Positions 15,238-23,867 of a stretch of 32,235 nt of DNA are shown piece after piece. This DNA comes from a virus, in IMG/VR virus record IMGVR_UViG_3300042564_002073, positions 1 to 32,235 of that record, one strand, 5' to 3'. Position 1 is the stretch's first letter; every line of letters begins with the position of its first letter. A program made the position numbers and the translations under genes. The notes under the pieces were generated by a model that was given only the letters and a program-made list of their open reading frames with translations, was not told the DNA's origin and made no database searches.

Positions 15238-16955
15238 ATTATTTGTATTGTTTTAGTGTTAGTTCCTTTATTTGATTTTTTTGAATATTCAACGCTTGCT
15301 TTTTGGCTACCGTTTACCCACTCAAACGTTAAAATTTTGTATTGTTCGCCTGTTTGATCAAAGATATAATTATTTTCGATCAGCGCTTCAATTTGTTTCG
15401 GAGCGAATGGAATTTCAGACGTTGAAATTTCCTGTAAATTTTGATCAATTTGATTAATAAAATGATAATTATCGTATAAAGCTGGTGCGCCTATTTTTGT
15501 TAAATAATCTGGCGGTTGACGATTTCCGACAACGTACATCAATTTCGTTTTAGAAAAATATTGCTGAGAAATTTGTAAAACTCCAATCCTTGCGTTTACT
15601 TTTTGACTTAATGAACTCGATCCCCCTAAACTTGAAACAACAGAATCGCACAATTGCGCAACTTTTAACGCGCTTTTTTCTACAAAAGTAAGTTTATCCT
15701 TACGATAACCGATTGAAAAATCTAAACTTTGATCAACTAAGCCCTTAATTAAAACAATATCGCTATTTATAGTGTTAACAGGCTCGGTCGAATGTTCAGA
15801 CTGTAAGCCGTTTAATTTATCCATTGTATGCGTGTCCTGAGGATCGAATTGATAATGTAAATAATAACGTTTCCAGCATTCCGCAAAATTAAAAGTATAT
15901 TCATTTTCCCTACGTTCCTGTAAATTCATAGTATTTATAAATCCTTGCGACGAAACATTTTGCCAATAGTCCCAACGTTCCAAATAAACAGTATCGCCGA
16001 TAACTTTTAAGGTCGCATTTCCTAATTTTTTCATTTCTTCAATCAAAGCCCCCAACGTTGAAACACTATCCGAAGCGCTCGGATAAGGTTTATTATATGC
16101 CGTTGTTGAATTACCGATTAAAACATCAAAAATAGATTCGTTATTTTGCACCAAAGGAACGGGCAAAACAGTTAAACCGCTCAAATTATCTAATAAATTA
16201 CTTTCAAATTTGTAACCTAAGAAATTACAACCTTGCGTTAAAAGATCCTTTACTTTGTTGCCGTTTAAAAACCTAACTTTCGGGCAAATTAATTCGATCA
16301 ATTGTGAAACCGTTTGATATAAAGCCGCAGCAATAGCAAGTGTATAAACCAATTGCGCCGCGATTTTTAAAACAGCCGTAATAATAGCGCCTAAATTCAT
16401 CGACGGCGGTACTCCAGCATTCGGAGTTGACGCTTCAATCGTTGGCGAAGTTACCATAGTAACAAGGTCTTTCGTTGCCTCGATTAGCTCCTTTGTTAAC
16501 GTGTAAGTCGATAAGCTAAGCATAACCAACAATTCAAGTTGATTATCTTTTACGATAACGTAAGGAATGTTAAAAGCCCCTGTAATTGGTTGTTTACTAT
16601 TAATCAATTCGAAACTTGTCGCGCGTGCTTGCGTTAAAAACCAGTCAACAGCCCGACGCTTTTTTATTTTTACTTCTACTTGCGAATCGCTGAATTTTGC
16701 GCCCTCAGTTAAATCGATAAAATAATCTAATTGTAAGCCTCCGATTTCAACGTTGTATGGTATTCCCTCAAATAAACCCAAAGAACCGTTAACGTGCGAC
16801 ATAACCGCCGAATAAGCCTCGTTTGTCAATATAATAGAATCGACGTTTAGTTCAGCTTCCTTTGCGTCGCCTGTAAAGTCTAATCGAACCCCGATATTAT
16901 CGCCATTTGCTGGCATAACCTCAACGCCGTTAATGTAGTGTTTCATTACGTTCAT
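15234..16955 (-). CDS. Tail hub / distal tail-like protein
   Basis: A 573-residue protein directly after the tape measure, the place of the distal tail or hub protein in siphoviruses. The N-terminal 130 residues are beta-rich, as in Dit-like domains. Residues 188-223 are a long hydrophobic, transmembrane-like stretch, unusual for a hub. The rest is mixed alpha/beta. Start ATG 16955 overlaps the tape-measure stop (TAATG). The role is inferred from order rather than from a recognised motif. Confidence 0.75.
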   Translation of the reverse strand: MNVMKHYINGVEVMPANGDNIGVRLDFTGDAKEAELNVDSIILTNEAYSAVMSHVNGSLGLFEGIPYNVEIGGLQLDYFIDLTEGAKFSDSQVEVKIKKRRAVDWFLTQARATSFELINSKQPITGAFNIPYVIVKDNQLELLVMLSLSTYTLTKELIEATKDLVTMVTSPTIEASTPNAGVPPSMNLGAIITAVLKIAAQLVYTLAIAAALYQTVSQLIELICPKVRFLNGNKVKDLLTQGCNFLGYKFESNLLDNLSGLTVLPVPLVQNNESIFDVLIGNSTTAYNKPYPSASDSVSTLGALIEEMKKLGNATLKVIGDTVYLERWDYWQNVSSQGFINTMNLQERRENEYTFNFAECWKRYYLHYQFDPQDTHTMDKLNGLQSEHSTEPVNTINSDIVLIKGLVDQSLDFSIGYRKDKLTFVEKSALKVAQLCDSVVSSLGGSSSLSQKVNARIGVLQISQQYFSKTKLMYVVGNRQPPDYLTKIGAPALYDNYHFINQIDQNLQEISTSEIPFAPKQIEALIENNYIFDQTGEQYKILTFEWVNGSQKASVEYSKKSNKGTNTKTIQII

Positions 16956-19900
16956 TAATTCCTAACTTTAAAAGTGTTAACAGTCGTTTTATTGCCTTTT
17001 TTAGTGCTTTGTACTATTTCCATAGCGCTTTGAGTAATTGCACCCAATTCGATATTTGTTTCAGGACGATTTAAAATCGCCTGTTTAATAGCTCCCAGCT
17101 CAGATTTTAAGCCGTTCAATTCAGCAAGTACGCCCACGTTTTCAAACGATCCATTTTGTACATTGTTTATTTTTGCTTTTTGCACCATTTTAACAACCTC
17201 ATCGTTAGACATTCCATTTAATTGTTGGTTTTGCTCCTTTGTCATTACTCGCTCGTTAGGGTGCAATACAGATAAAAAACCGCCGTTATTATCTAAATTA
17301 CCGCCGTTCCCCGTGTCCTCAGTACCCACAAAGAAAGTAGGCAAAGCCGAAATAATACCGTCTAAAAGCGCCTTGTCAGTTAATGCAATTGTAAGTGCTT
17401 CGCCTGAGCTTTTACCATTTTCCAATTCATTCGTGTAAGCCGTTAAGAACGCCGTTGTTGACTGAATCAATTGTTTTTGTCGCTCCGCTTTTTGTTTTTG
17501 TGCTAATTGCTCGTTTTGTATTCTTTCCTGTTCGGCAATACTTTCGTTAGCTTTAATGTTTCCATTCTTTGCTAAGTCCTCGAGATCCTGTTCTTTTTTC
17601 TTTGAAGCGTCGATTTCTTTGTCAATTAATTCGATACGTTTATCAAGTTGACTTTGCGCCAAATCGTTCGCTAATTCAGTATATTTTTTTACATTTTCGT
17701 AACGTTTTTTTAATCGTTCCTTTTCCGCTTCTTCAGCTTTTAACTCAGCATTTTTTGCGTCCTCAACTTCTTTATTCATTATAGCGATCCGCATTGCTGA
17801 AACTTCTTCTAACGTATCGGCTTTATTTTGTAAACGTTCCTTTTCCGCTTCCTCAGCTTTTTTATTTGCCTCATCTGAAATATTTGATAAATCTTCTTCC
17901 GTTTTTATTGCTTCAGCAAGTTGTTTGTTTCGTATTTCTTCTTCAGTTAGTCCGCGTTCTTTTATAGATTTAATTAGTTTTTTATCATTTTTAACTTTTG
18001 TATCAGTTGATTTTTCAGATCCTTTTATTGCGTTGTCAGTATCAACGACGTTACTTTCTAAGTCAATCAATTCAGAATTTACATTTTCTAATTGCGAACC
18101 GTATGTTTGAAACGCCTTTGTTACGCCCCCAATAGCTCCCTTAGTGTTTGAAATTGCGTCCGTAGTATTTCCAAATTTTACATTTAATTCAATTAATCTT
18201 TGTATTTCCTGAGGGTTTAAAACTTTTTTAGCAGTAACAGTAATATCGTTCATATTTCTCGCTAAAAAAACGTTGTTTTTCAATCCAATTTCTAAGATAC
18301 GAAGATCATCCTTATAATTCAATACCTTTTGATAAGATACTTTTTTAAGGTTTGAAATTTGACTTTTTGCGTTTTCAGTTTCTTTTTTAGCAAAATCAGC
18401 CGACATTTTTTGAAATTCAATTCCTGTAATACCTTGTTTTTTTAGTCTTAAATTGTATTCTTTAATTTTAGTATCTAAGTCCTTTTGAATAGTGCCGACG
18501 TTTTTGTCCGCTCGTTTAGTTGAAATATCGACTTGTTTTTCCAATAAAGCCAAATCCTCGCGCGCTTTTCTCGCACCGCTTGCAATATCGTAAAGTGCTT
18601 TTCCAACTTCAAATAAAACAGTAATTGCAACCGACAGCCCTATTCCTTTTAAAGCATTTCCGAAACCTTTTGCACCGTCCGAACCCTCTTTTAATGCGTC
18701 GCCTGTTTCTTTAATTGCTTTTCTATTCGCTTGCCAGTCGCTATAATTTTGTTTTAAATTCAATGCAGTTTGTACCGCTTTATAAGATACAAAAGCTTCA
18801 ATTAAATACTTAACAGCCGTAACAATTCCGTCAAAATTATTACTTAAAAAATCCAACGTAGCGCTTAAACCATTTGCGCCACTTCTAATACTTAAAAATA
18901 ACGCTTCGCCCTGAGCTTTTAAACGTCCCCACGCCTCAGTTAATGTTTTACTTTTTATATCGGCTTGCTCCTGAGTAGTTCCGTTTTTATCCAGCCCCTC
19001 AGTAAATGTTTTTAATTGCTCAGTTTGACTAATTAATATTTGAGCGCCCAAAGCATTTTCAGATCCGAATACTTTAACCAAAGCCCCAGCATCGTTTAAT
19101 AAAGGTTTTAATACTTGTAACCTTTCAGCTAAACTTTTGTTTTTATCAGATAATTCAGCCGTATTTATTCCTAAATTCTTTAAACGATCCTGTGCGTCTT
19201 TGCCAAGTGCATCGGGCGCCATTAATTTAATCATTACGTTTCGTAAAGCCGTCCCAGCAGTCGCCGCATCGGGCATTTTTAAACCTAATAACTCGATCGC
19301 TCCAGCACTTTCGGCAATTGAAACCCCTTGCGACTTAGCAATTCCACCGAATTTTGTAAACGCTTCAGTTAAATAAGGTATTTCTTGCGCTCCTAATTGC
19401 GACGCATTCGCCAAAATATCCATAACCTTACCAGCTTGTCCCGCTGGAAGTTCAAAAGCGTTTAGTGTTCCTGTTAAGTTTTTTATTGACGTAGGCACGT
19501 CGTCCCCTGACGCTTTGCTTAATAAAATAGCCTTTTCGGTTAGATCACTAAGCGCCTGACCGTTTTTAAGCAATTCAGGACGAGCCGAACCAGCTAATTT
19601 AAACGCCTCAACGATTGAACTTGCCGAACCTCCGAAACGTTTTGAAAATTCAATTGATTTATTAGCTAAAAAATCTAAGTCCTTACCACTTTGCCCCGTT
19701 ACAGCCGATAAATCCGCTACGCTTGTTTCAAAGTCCGCAATTGTTTTAATTCCCTTTCCAGCAAGTGCAACCCCTCCAAAAGCTAGCCCAAATTGCGATA
19801 ACATTCCCGTTACGCCCCTTAAACCGCCTTTTAATTTACTTATTGCACCGTCGTAATTTCCGACGTTTCGCTGGTGTTGCCCGACAGTTGCGTCAACTTG

Positions 19901-20404
19901 TTTTAACTTGCCGTCTAAGGCTGTAATTTCCTTTAATAAAGCCCTTGCCGTTGCCGTGTTTTGTTGCTCCTGAAGTGCCAAGTCTTTATATTCTTTGCGC
20001 ATTTCATTTAAACGCTTCGACTCTTGTTGGTATAAAGTTATTTTTTTCTCGCTTTCTTTTATTAAAGCCTTTTCGTTTCTTATTTGAATCGTTTTAAGGC
20101 GTTCAATTTCCTTTTCAGTCTGAATCTTTGCCCTGTTAACTTTCTCAGCGTCTACGGCTAATTTATTCGCTTCTTTTTGAATTTCTGTTAACTTCTTAGC
20201 GTTCGCAACTTCCGAAGCGTCCACAATTTTAATAGAATCTTTTAACGCTGAGGCGTTCTTTTTTATTTCTTTTGAAACTTCATTAATAGCCAGCAAAGAA
20301 ACTTTTAACGCTTCCGATTGATCCTGAGCGCGCTTCGAACTATCTTTTAAATCCTTAAATATATCGTTGTCGATTATATCTATTCTACTTATTTTTTTAG
20401 CCAT
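16955..20404 (-). CDS. Tail tape measure protein
   Basis: A 1149-residue protein with an N-terminal coiled coil (about 60-180), then a TP901-type tape-measure core with ADFETSVADLSAVTGQSGKD, FGGSASSIVEAFKLAGSA and ASQLGAQEIPYLTEAFTKFG. A hydrophobic stretch follows near 590-610. Coiled coils about 830-1000 include KAEEAEKERL twice, 40 residues apart, and the end has the common FLSVLHPNERVMTKEQ segment. At about 0.15 nm per residue the tail would be near 170 nm (inference). It sits inside the tail tube, sets its length and is ejected before DNA. Confidence 0.95.
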   Translation of the reverse strand: MAKKISRIDIIDNDIFKDLKDSSKRAQDQSEALKVSLLAINEVSKEIKKNASALKDSIKIVDASEVANAKKLTEIQKEANKLAVDAEKVNRAKIQTEKEIERLKTIQIRNEKALIKESEKKITLYQQESKRLNEMRKEYKDLALQEQQNTATARALLKEITALDGKLKQVDATVGQHQRNVGNYDGAISKLKGGLRGVTGMLSQFGLAFGGVALAGKGIKTIADFETSVADLSAVTGQSGKDLDFLANKSIEFSKRFGGSASSIVEAFKLAGSARPELLKNGQALSDLTEKAILLSKASGDDVPTSIKNLTGTLNAFELPAGQAGKVMDILANASQLGAQEIPYLTEAFTKFGGIAKSQGVSIAESAGAIELLGLKMPDAATAGTALRNVMIKLMAPDALGKDAQDRLKNLGINTAELSDKNKSLAERLQVLKPLLNDAGALVKVFGSENALGAQILISQTEQLKTFTEGLDKNGTTQEQADIKSKTLTEAWGRLKAQGEALFLSIRSGANGLSATLDFLSNNFDGIVTAVKYLIEAFVSYKAVQTALNLKQNYSDWQANRKAIKETGDALKEGSDGAKGFGNALKGIGLSVAITVLFEVGKALYDIASGARKAREDLALLEKQVDISTKRADKNVGTIQKDLDTKIKEYNLRLKKQGITGIEFQKMSADFAKKETENAKSQISNLKKVSYQKVLNYKDDLRILEIGLKNNVFLARNMNDITVTAKKVLNPQEIQRLIELNVKFGNTTDAISNTKGAIGGVTKAFQTYGSQLENVNSELIDLESNVVDTDNAIKGSEKSTDTKVKNDKKLIKSIKERGLTEEEIRNKQLAEAIKTEEDLSNISDEANKKAEEAEKERLQNKADTLEEVSAMRIAIMNKEVEDAKNAELKAEEAEKERLKKRYENVKKYTELANDLAQSQLDKRIELIDKEIDASKKKEQDLEDLAKNGNIKANESIAEQERIQNEQLAQKQKAERQKQLIQSTTAFLTAYTNELENGKSSGEALTIALTDKALLDGIISALPTFFVGTEDTGNGGNLDNNGGFLSVLHPNERVMTKEQNQQLNGMSNDEVVKMVQKAKINNVQNGSFENVGVLAELNGLKSELGAIKQAILNRPETNIELGAITQSAMEIVQSTKKGNKTTVNTFKVRN

Positions 20405-20843
20405 TTTTTTGATCTTTTGAGTATTCGTTTAACATTGTGAAAAATTCCAATACAGTAACCTCGTTCAATTTTAATTTGAAACCTACCCATTTCGAAAGGT
20501 AAATTAATGTTTTAGTTATATTATTTTCGCCTTTATTTTCGTCCTTAAAAAGGTTGTTTATTTCTTCAGTAATTTCTTGAATTTCGTTAAATAAAAACAT
20601 ATCGTCCGTAATAACGTAATCCAATTGTAAAAGTGTAAGTTTCTTTTGTAATTGCATAAAATGCGCGTGTTTCCTATTCATTCCAAAAGTCAATAAATAG
20701 TCGTCGTTCAACAATTCCCACGCTAAAATATCGGCTGTTTCGTCGATTATTTCTTCGTCAATCCTTGTCGCTGTTAAATCCCCAGCCTGACAACGTAACC
20801 AACGGTCCATTGTAAAAACTTCTATTTTATGAAAATAATTCAT
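20397..20843 (-). CDS. Probable tail assembly chaperone
   Basis: A 148-residue acidic, mostly helical protein immediately before the tape measure, the invariant place of siphovirus tail assembly chaperones that coat the tape measure during tube growth. ATG 20843 overlaps the previous gene's end by 17 bases; a second ATG at 20810 is possible. The end (CAAAAAAATGGCTAA) overlaps the tape-measure start by 8 bases. No separate second frame for a frameshifted longer form is visible. Confidence 0.68.
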   Translation of the reverse strand: MNYFHKIEVFTMDRWLRCQAGDLTATRIDEEIIDETADILAWELLNDDYLLTFGMNRKHAHFMQLQKKLTLLQLDYVITDDMFLFNEIQEITEEINNLFKDENKGENNITKTLIYLSKWVGFKLKLNEVTVLEFFTMLNEYSKDQKNG

Positions 20844-21282
20844 TCGTTAAAATTTTTAAATAATTATGTAAAATAGTGTCTTTAATATAAACCATATTTT
20901 CAGGCGTTAAACCCAAAACGTCAATACCGTAAACCTCAAACAAAGGTACGTCATAAAATTGAGAATCCTCAGCGTCGAAAATAATATCGTTAACAGTAAC
21001 ATCAACCGTGAAACTTTCATAAAATCGTCCCGTATCTTTTAACGTAATATGGTCGAAACGTTGATTTTTGCTTTGTTTAATTTGTACGGTAAAATTACTA
21101 TAATTCCCTAAGTCGTCCCCATTTGAATCGATACCAAATTCGTAAAGCTGTAAATCGGTATTCAATTCGATCATTTTATCCCTTAGTGGTTTATCAACCG
21201 AAAAAACCCATAATTTATCCTCGTCCAATCGCGCGATCTTATCGAAAATTAAATCCAATTTTGTGAAATCAATTACAGCCAT
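20827..21282 (-). CDS. Tail-region structural protein, 151 residues
   Basis: It begins MAVIDFTKLDLIFDKIARL and contains LKDTGRFYESFTVDV and LFEVYGIDVLGLT, a pattern I recall from proteins between the major tail protein and the tape measure in Bacteroidota phages. The role is unassigned; a tail-completion or neck component or a partner of the chaperone is likely from position. It lies just downstream of a strong terminator (21299-21328), so its expression depends on read-through. Confidence 0.7.
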   Translation of the reverse strand: MAVIDFTKLDLIFDKIARLDEDKLWVFSVDKPLRDKMIELNTDLQLYEFGIDSNGDDLGNYSNFTVQIKQSKNQRFDHITLKDTGRFYESFTVDVTVNDIIFDAEDSQFYDVPLFEVYGIDVLGLTPENMVYIKDTILHNYLKILTNELFS

Positions 21283-21298
21283 TATTTTTTTTGTATAA

Positions 21299-21328
21299 AA
21301 AAAGGGGAATCAATCGACGCCCCTTTTT
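21299..21328 (-). terminator. Strong rho-independent terminator inside the tail operon
   Basis: Stem AAAAAGGGG / CCCCTTTTT (21299-21307 and 21320-21328) with a 12-base loop, followed on the minus strand by a run of seven U. No promoter of the TAnnTTTG type lies between it and the gene starting at 21282. It therefore should act as an attenuator separating highly expressed head and tail-tube genes from tape-measure genes. Confidence 0.8.
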
Positions 21329-21345
21329 ACCAATAAACTTAATTT

Positions 21346-21507
21346 TTATTTTTTGTTATTTGCACGTTTCCAAGCGTTACGAACTCGATCCTCGTGTATA
21401 TTTGTAGCTTTAAAATGTTCTAAGGCTTCCTTTAAAGTAACGGACTTCAGGAAATCAACGTTAAACGAAGTATTTCCCAAAGTACCGTCAAATTTTTGTT
21501 TTTCCAT
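21346..21507 (-). CDS. Small protein of unknown function, 53 residues
   Basis: A complete frame from ATG 21507 (MEKQKFDGTLGNTSFNVDF) to TAA 21346. The start overlaps the stop of the major tail protein (TAATG), and a terminator follows the gene. The C-terminus is basic (RVRNAWKRANNKK). It may be a small accessory of the tail tube; no family is recognised. Confidence 0.75.
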   Translation of the reverse strand: MEKQKFDGTLGNTSFNVDFLKSVTLKEALEHFKATNIHEDRVRNAWKRANNKK

Positions 21508-22439
21508 TAAGCTGGATCCGCATAATTAACAGCTGGAATGTCGTAACCAATCGCGTTAACTGTTAATTTGAAATTATTTGCTCCAGCTATTGCCGTATAA
21601 CTTAACTCGTAATTACCCAAAACTGGAGACGAAATACTCGTTATTGTTACAGCTGTATTCGTTGTAACGTTAAATAAAGTAAAGTTTGGAACTAATAACC
21701 CAACAATAGGAACTCCAGTCGAAACCGCGTCTGTCGATCCTTTTTTGATCGTTACCGTTGCCCCAGTAGTTGTAATAGTTCCAACAGTAGCCGTTGCCGA
21801 AACTAAACCTTTCAATTCAGTAGCTGAATAACCTAAATCGTTTGGTGTTAAATAGTAAATTGATCCGTCGTTAAAATATTGCGATTGATCAAAAGAAACC
21901 ATTAATTTTTGAACTGTCGTATCAGTTGCATAACTTAAAATTGCGTTCCAAGTACTTGTTGACATTGGGAAACCGTGTAAATCTGTCGAAGTTCCTGAAG
22001 ATTTCCAACCCTCGATTTTCCCCTCGATGTCAACAACGAAATAAACCATTTCAGAACAACCGAATTTTTTAAGGTTTTCCAATAAACGAACCGAAGCGTT
22101 TTTGTCAACTAATTCAAAAGCATAAGAACGAATCCCGTCTTTGATTTTGTATTTATTTCCTGACGGTCCTGTTTCGTAAATAGTTTCCGACTTTGTAATC
22201 TGAAAATTCTCAGCAAAAGGCAAAGGGAATAAACGGCTAGTTGCTGGCGTAGTTGCCAAACATTTAGTTTTAATCATATCCCCAATAGTTGCCGAAGTCA
22301 AATCGATAACGTTTTCAACTCCCGAAGCGCTATACTTCGGCATAACGATAATATTATACGGTGTTTTGCCAATAGTAGCGCAACCGTCAACGCCTGTATT
22401 CCCGTAAGAAGTTCCAGCGCAAGTGCAAATTTCTGCCAT
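21507..22439 (-). CDS. Major tail (tube) protein
   Basis: A 310-residue protein that begins MAEICTCAGTSYGNTGVDGC and has a central beta-rich tube domain (about 30-215). The C-terminal 95 residues are Thr/Val/Gly-rich, resembling an added Ig-like surface domain. Position between connectors and tape-measure genes, and size, fit a tail tube subunit that polymerises around the tape measure. The Cys cluster at the N-terminus (C5, C7, C20) is unusual. Confidence 0.8.
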   Translation of the reverse strand: MAEICTCAGTSYGNTGVDGCATIGKTPYNIIVMPKYSASGVENVIDLTSATIGDMIKTKCLATTPATSRLFPLPFAENFQITKSETIYETGPSGNKYKIKDGIRSYAFELVDKNASVRLLENLKKFGCSEMVYFVVDIEGKIEGWKSSGTSTDLHGFPMSTSTWNAILSYATDTTVQKLMVSFDQSQYFNDGSIYYLTPNDLGYSATELKGLVSATATVGTITTTGATVTIKKGSTDAVSTGVPIVGLLVPNFTLFNVTTNTAVTITSISSPVLGNYELSYTAIAGANNFKLTVNAIGYDIPAVNYADPA

Positions 22440-22460
22440 TTTATTTAATTTTTAAGTGTT

Positions 22461-23201
22461 TTAACAATTACAATACGCTTGTTTTATTACTTTCAGGGTA
22501 AAGCGCATTTCAACCCCTGTTAAGTCCGCGTCAATGATATTCGCCTCGAATCCTTGCGGTGTTTCAGTTCCAAAACGTGTATAGTTTTTAAGATCAACAG
22601 TTTCAATTTCTTTAAACCATTTAACGTTATCATTTACTACGTTTTCGATTTCACTTGCGAGGTTATATAAAGCTCCTAATCTATTTTCGTGAACGTTTTT
22701 AGTCAACCAATTAGCCGAATTATTATTATCCAATAGCAGTAAACGAATATCCGACTCCCGTTCAATTATTGAAGAAACCCCGAGCTTTTTTTCTCGCGTC
22801 GGCTCAACCAGCCAAATAAAAGGGGTTTTTAACATTTCATTATTTGAAAACGACAACCATTCCTCGTTTGTGCGTAAAGGTGTACCGATAAAAAAGTAAA
22901 CATTTGTTAATCTTCCGTAAGTCCCAACCCAATTTATTGGCGCGCCTTGATCGTCCAAAGGAAAATCTAAAATCAAAATATTATTTACATAATCAACAGA
23001 AACAATCGAAAAATTTATTAAAGTTGGAACTGATCCAAAACTTTGAGTTGTTTGCAATGTTTTACCAACACGCGCCCATTTTACTGAGTCGCAAACAAAC
23101 ATTTTTAGTTTTCCATTTACAGTTTGTAAACCTTTAACTTTAATTAAAGGGTTTAACTTATCGAAAATTTGTTCTTTTACTATGTTATAAATATCGATCA
23201 T
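22461..23201 (-). CDS. Head-tail joining / tail terminator-like protein
   Basis: A 246-residue protein (MIDIYNIVKEQIFDKLNPL...) with a beta-rich fold and a Cys-rich end (KQAYCNC). It lies between a head-completion protein and the tail tube protein, which is where tail terminator and stopper proteins are encoded. The assignment rests on order only; no diagnostic motif is visible. Its ATG overlaps the previous stop by 4 bases. Confidence 0.65.
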   Translation of the reverse strand: MIDIYNIVKEQIFDKLNPLIKVKGLQTVNGKLKMFVCDSVKWARVGKTLQTTQSFGSVPTLINFSIVSVDYVNNILILDFPLDDQGAPINWVGTYGRLTNVYFFIGTPLRTNEEWLSFSNNEMLKTPFIWLVEPTREKKLGVSSIIERESDIRLLLLDNNNSANWLTKNVHENRLGALYNLASEIENVVNDNVKWFKEIETVDLKNYTRFGTETPQGFEANIIDADLTGVEMRFTLKVIKQAYCNC

Positions 23202-23695
23202 AGCGCTAAGATAGGGAATTTTTCAATACCGTTAAACTCAGGATATAAATTTAAGTTATCCAATATATACAATTGAATAGCCTCGTAAGTGTCCAAAGCC
23301 TTTGAGTATTTTTCGGTAATTAAACCAACATTAAAAGAAGCGACGTTTGAATTTTCCCCTTTTGGTGTTACTCGACCAAATACCGTTGGCGCTGTCGCCT
23401 GAAAACGTGAGTAATCAAAGTAAATGAATCCAGCCAGCATTTCTGCAACGCCTTTCGATTGAATTACTCGACAGCTTTGTAATTGATCAATAAAAGGGTT
23501 TTTAAGTTTCAAGTATTTTGTTACAGATCCCGAAACCCCAACTTTAAAAGCTGAATATAATTCTTCGCCAAATAATTCGGTTAAAATTAAATCCTCCTTA
23601 TCAGTTATAAAAGAACTTAAATCCGCTATTGTTTGTTCGTTATAAGCTACCTTATTGAAACCACTTGCAAAATTTGAAACATCAACAAACGCCAT
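23198..23695 (-). CDS. Head completion / connector protein
   Basis: A 165-residue protein, mostly helical, with aromatic-rich segments (AGFIYFDYSRFQ) and a C-terminal helix. The gene position two genes after the major capsid protein, and the helical bundle nature, match adaptor proteins that plug onto the portal. From memory it resembles the Bacteroidota connector family of this size. A close relative in sequence could not be checked. Confidence 0.68.
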   Translation of the reverse strand: MAFVDVSNFASGFNKVAYNEQTIADLSSFITDKEDLILTELFGEELYSAFKVGVSGSVTKYLKLKNPFIDQLQSCRVIQSKGVAEMLAGFIYFDYSRFQATAPTVFGRVTPKGENSNVASFNVGLITEKYSKALDTYEAIQLYILDNLNLYPEFNGIEKFPILAL

Positions 23696-23699
23696 TTTT

Positions 23700-23864
23700 T
23701 TAATCTTTTTTAGTTGTTTTTTTCTTTACTTCTTTTACCTCAGTACTAACAAATTCAGCTACAAGATCAACGTTTACTAAATGCGACGCTAACATAGAAT
23801 CACATTCAAAAACTTCGCCAGCTAATTTACCAGCGAAGTTTTCTAAAAATTTGACCTTAACCAT
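23700..23864 (-). CDS. Small protein between capsid and connector genes, 54 residues
   Basis: A complete frame from ATG 23864 (MVKVKFLENFAGKLAGEVF) to TAA 23700. It has a short beta-type N-terminal half and a lysine-rich tail (KEVKKKTTKKD). It starts 1 base after the tandem stop codons of the capsid gene. A small SH3-like head protein is suggested by the pattern and position but not shown. Confidence 0.75.
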   Translation of the reverse strand: MVKVKFLENFAGKLAGEVFECDSMLASHLVNVDLVAEFVSTEVKEVKKKTTKKD

Positions 23865-23867
23865 TTA

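Noticed and set aside
20397-20404. Programmed frameshift producing a longer tail chaperone (G/GT type)
   Set aside because: The run CAAAAAAATGG looks slippery, but a -1 shift gives an almost immediate stop and a +1 shift would fuse to the tape measure; there is no separate second frame.
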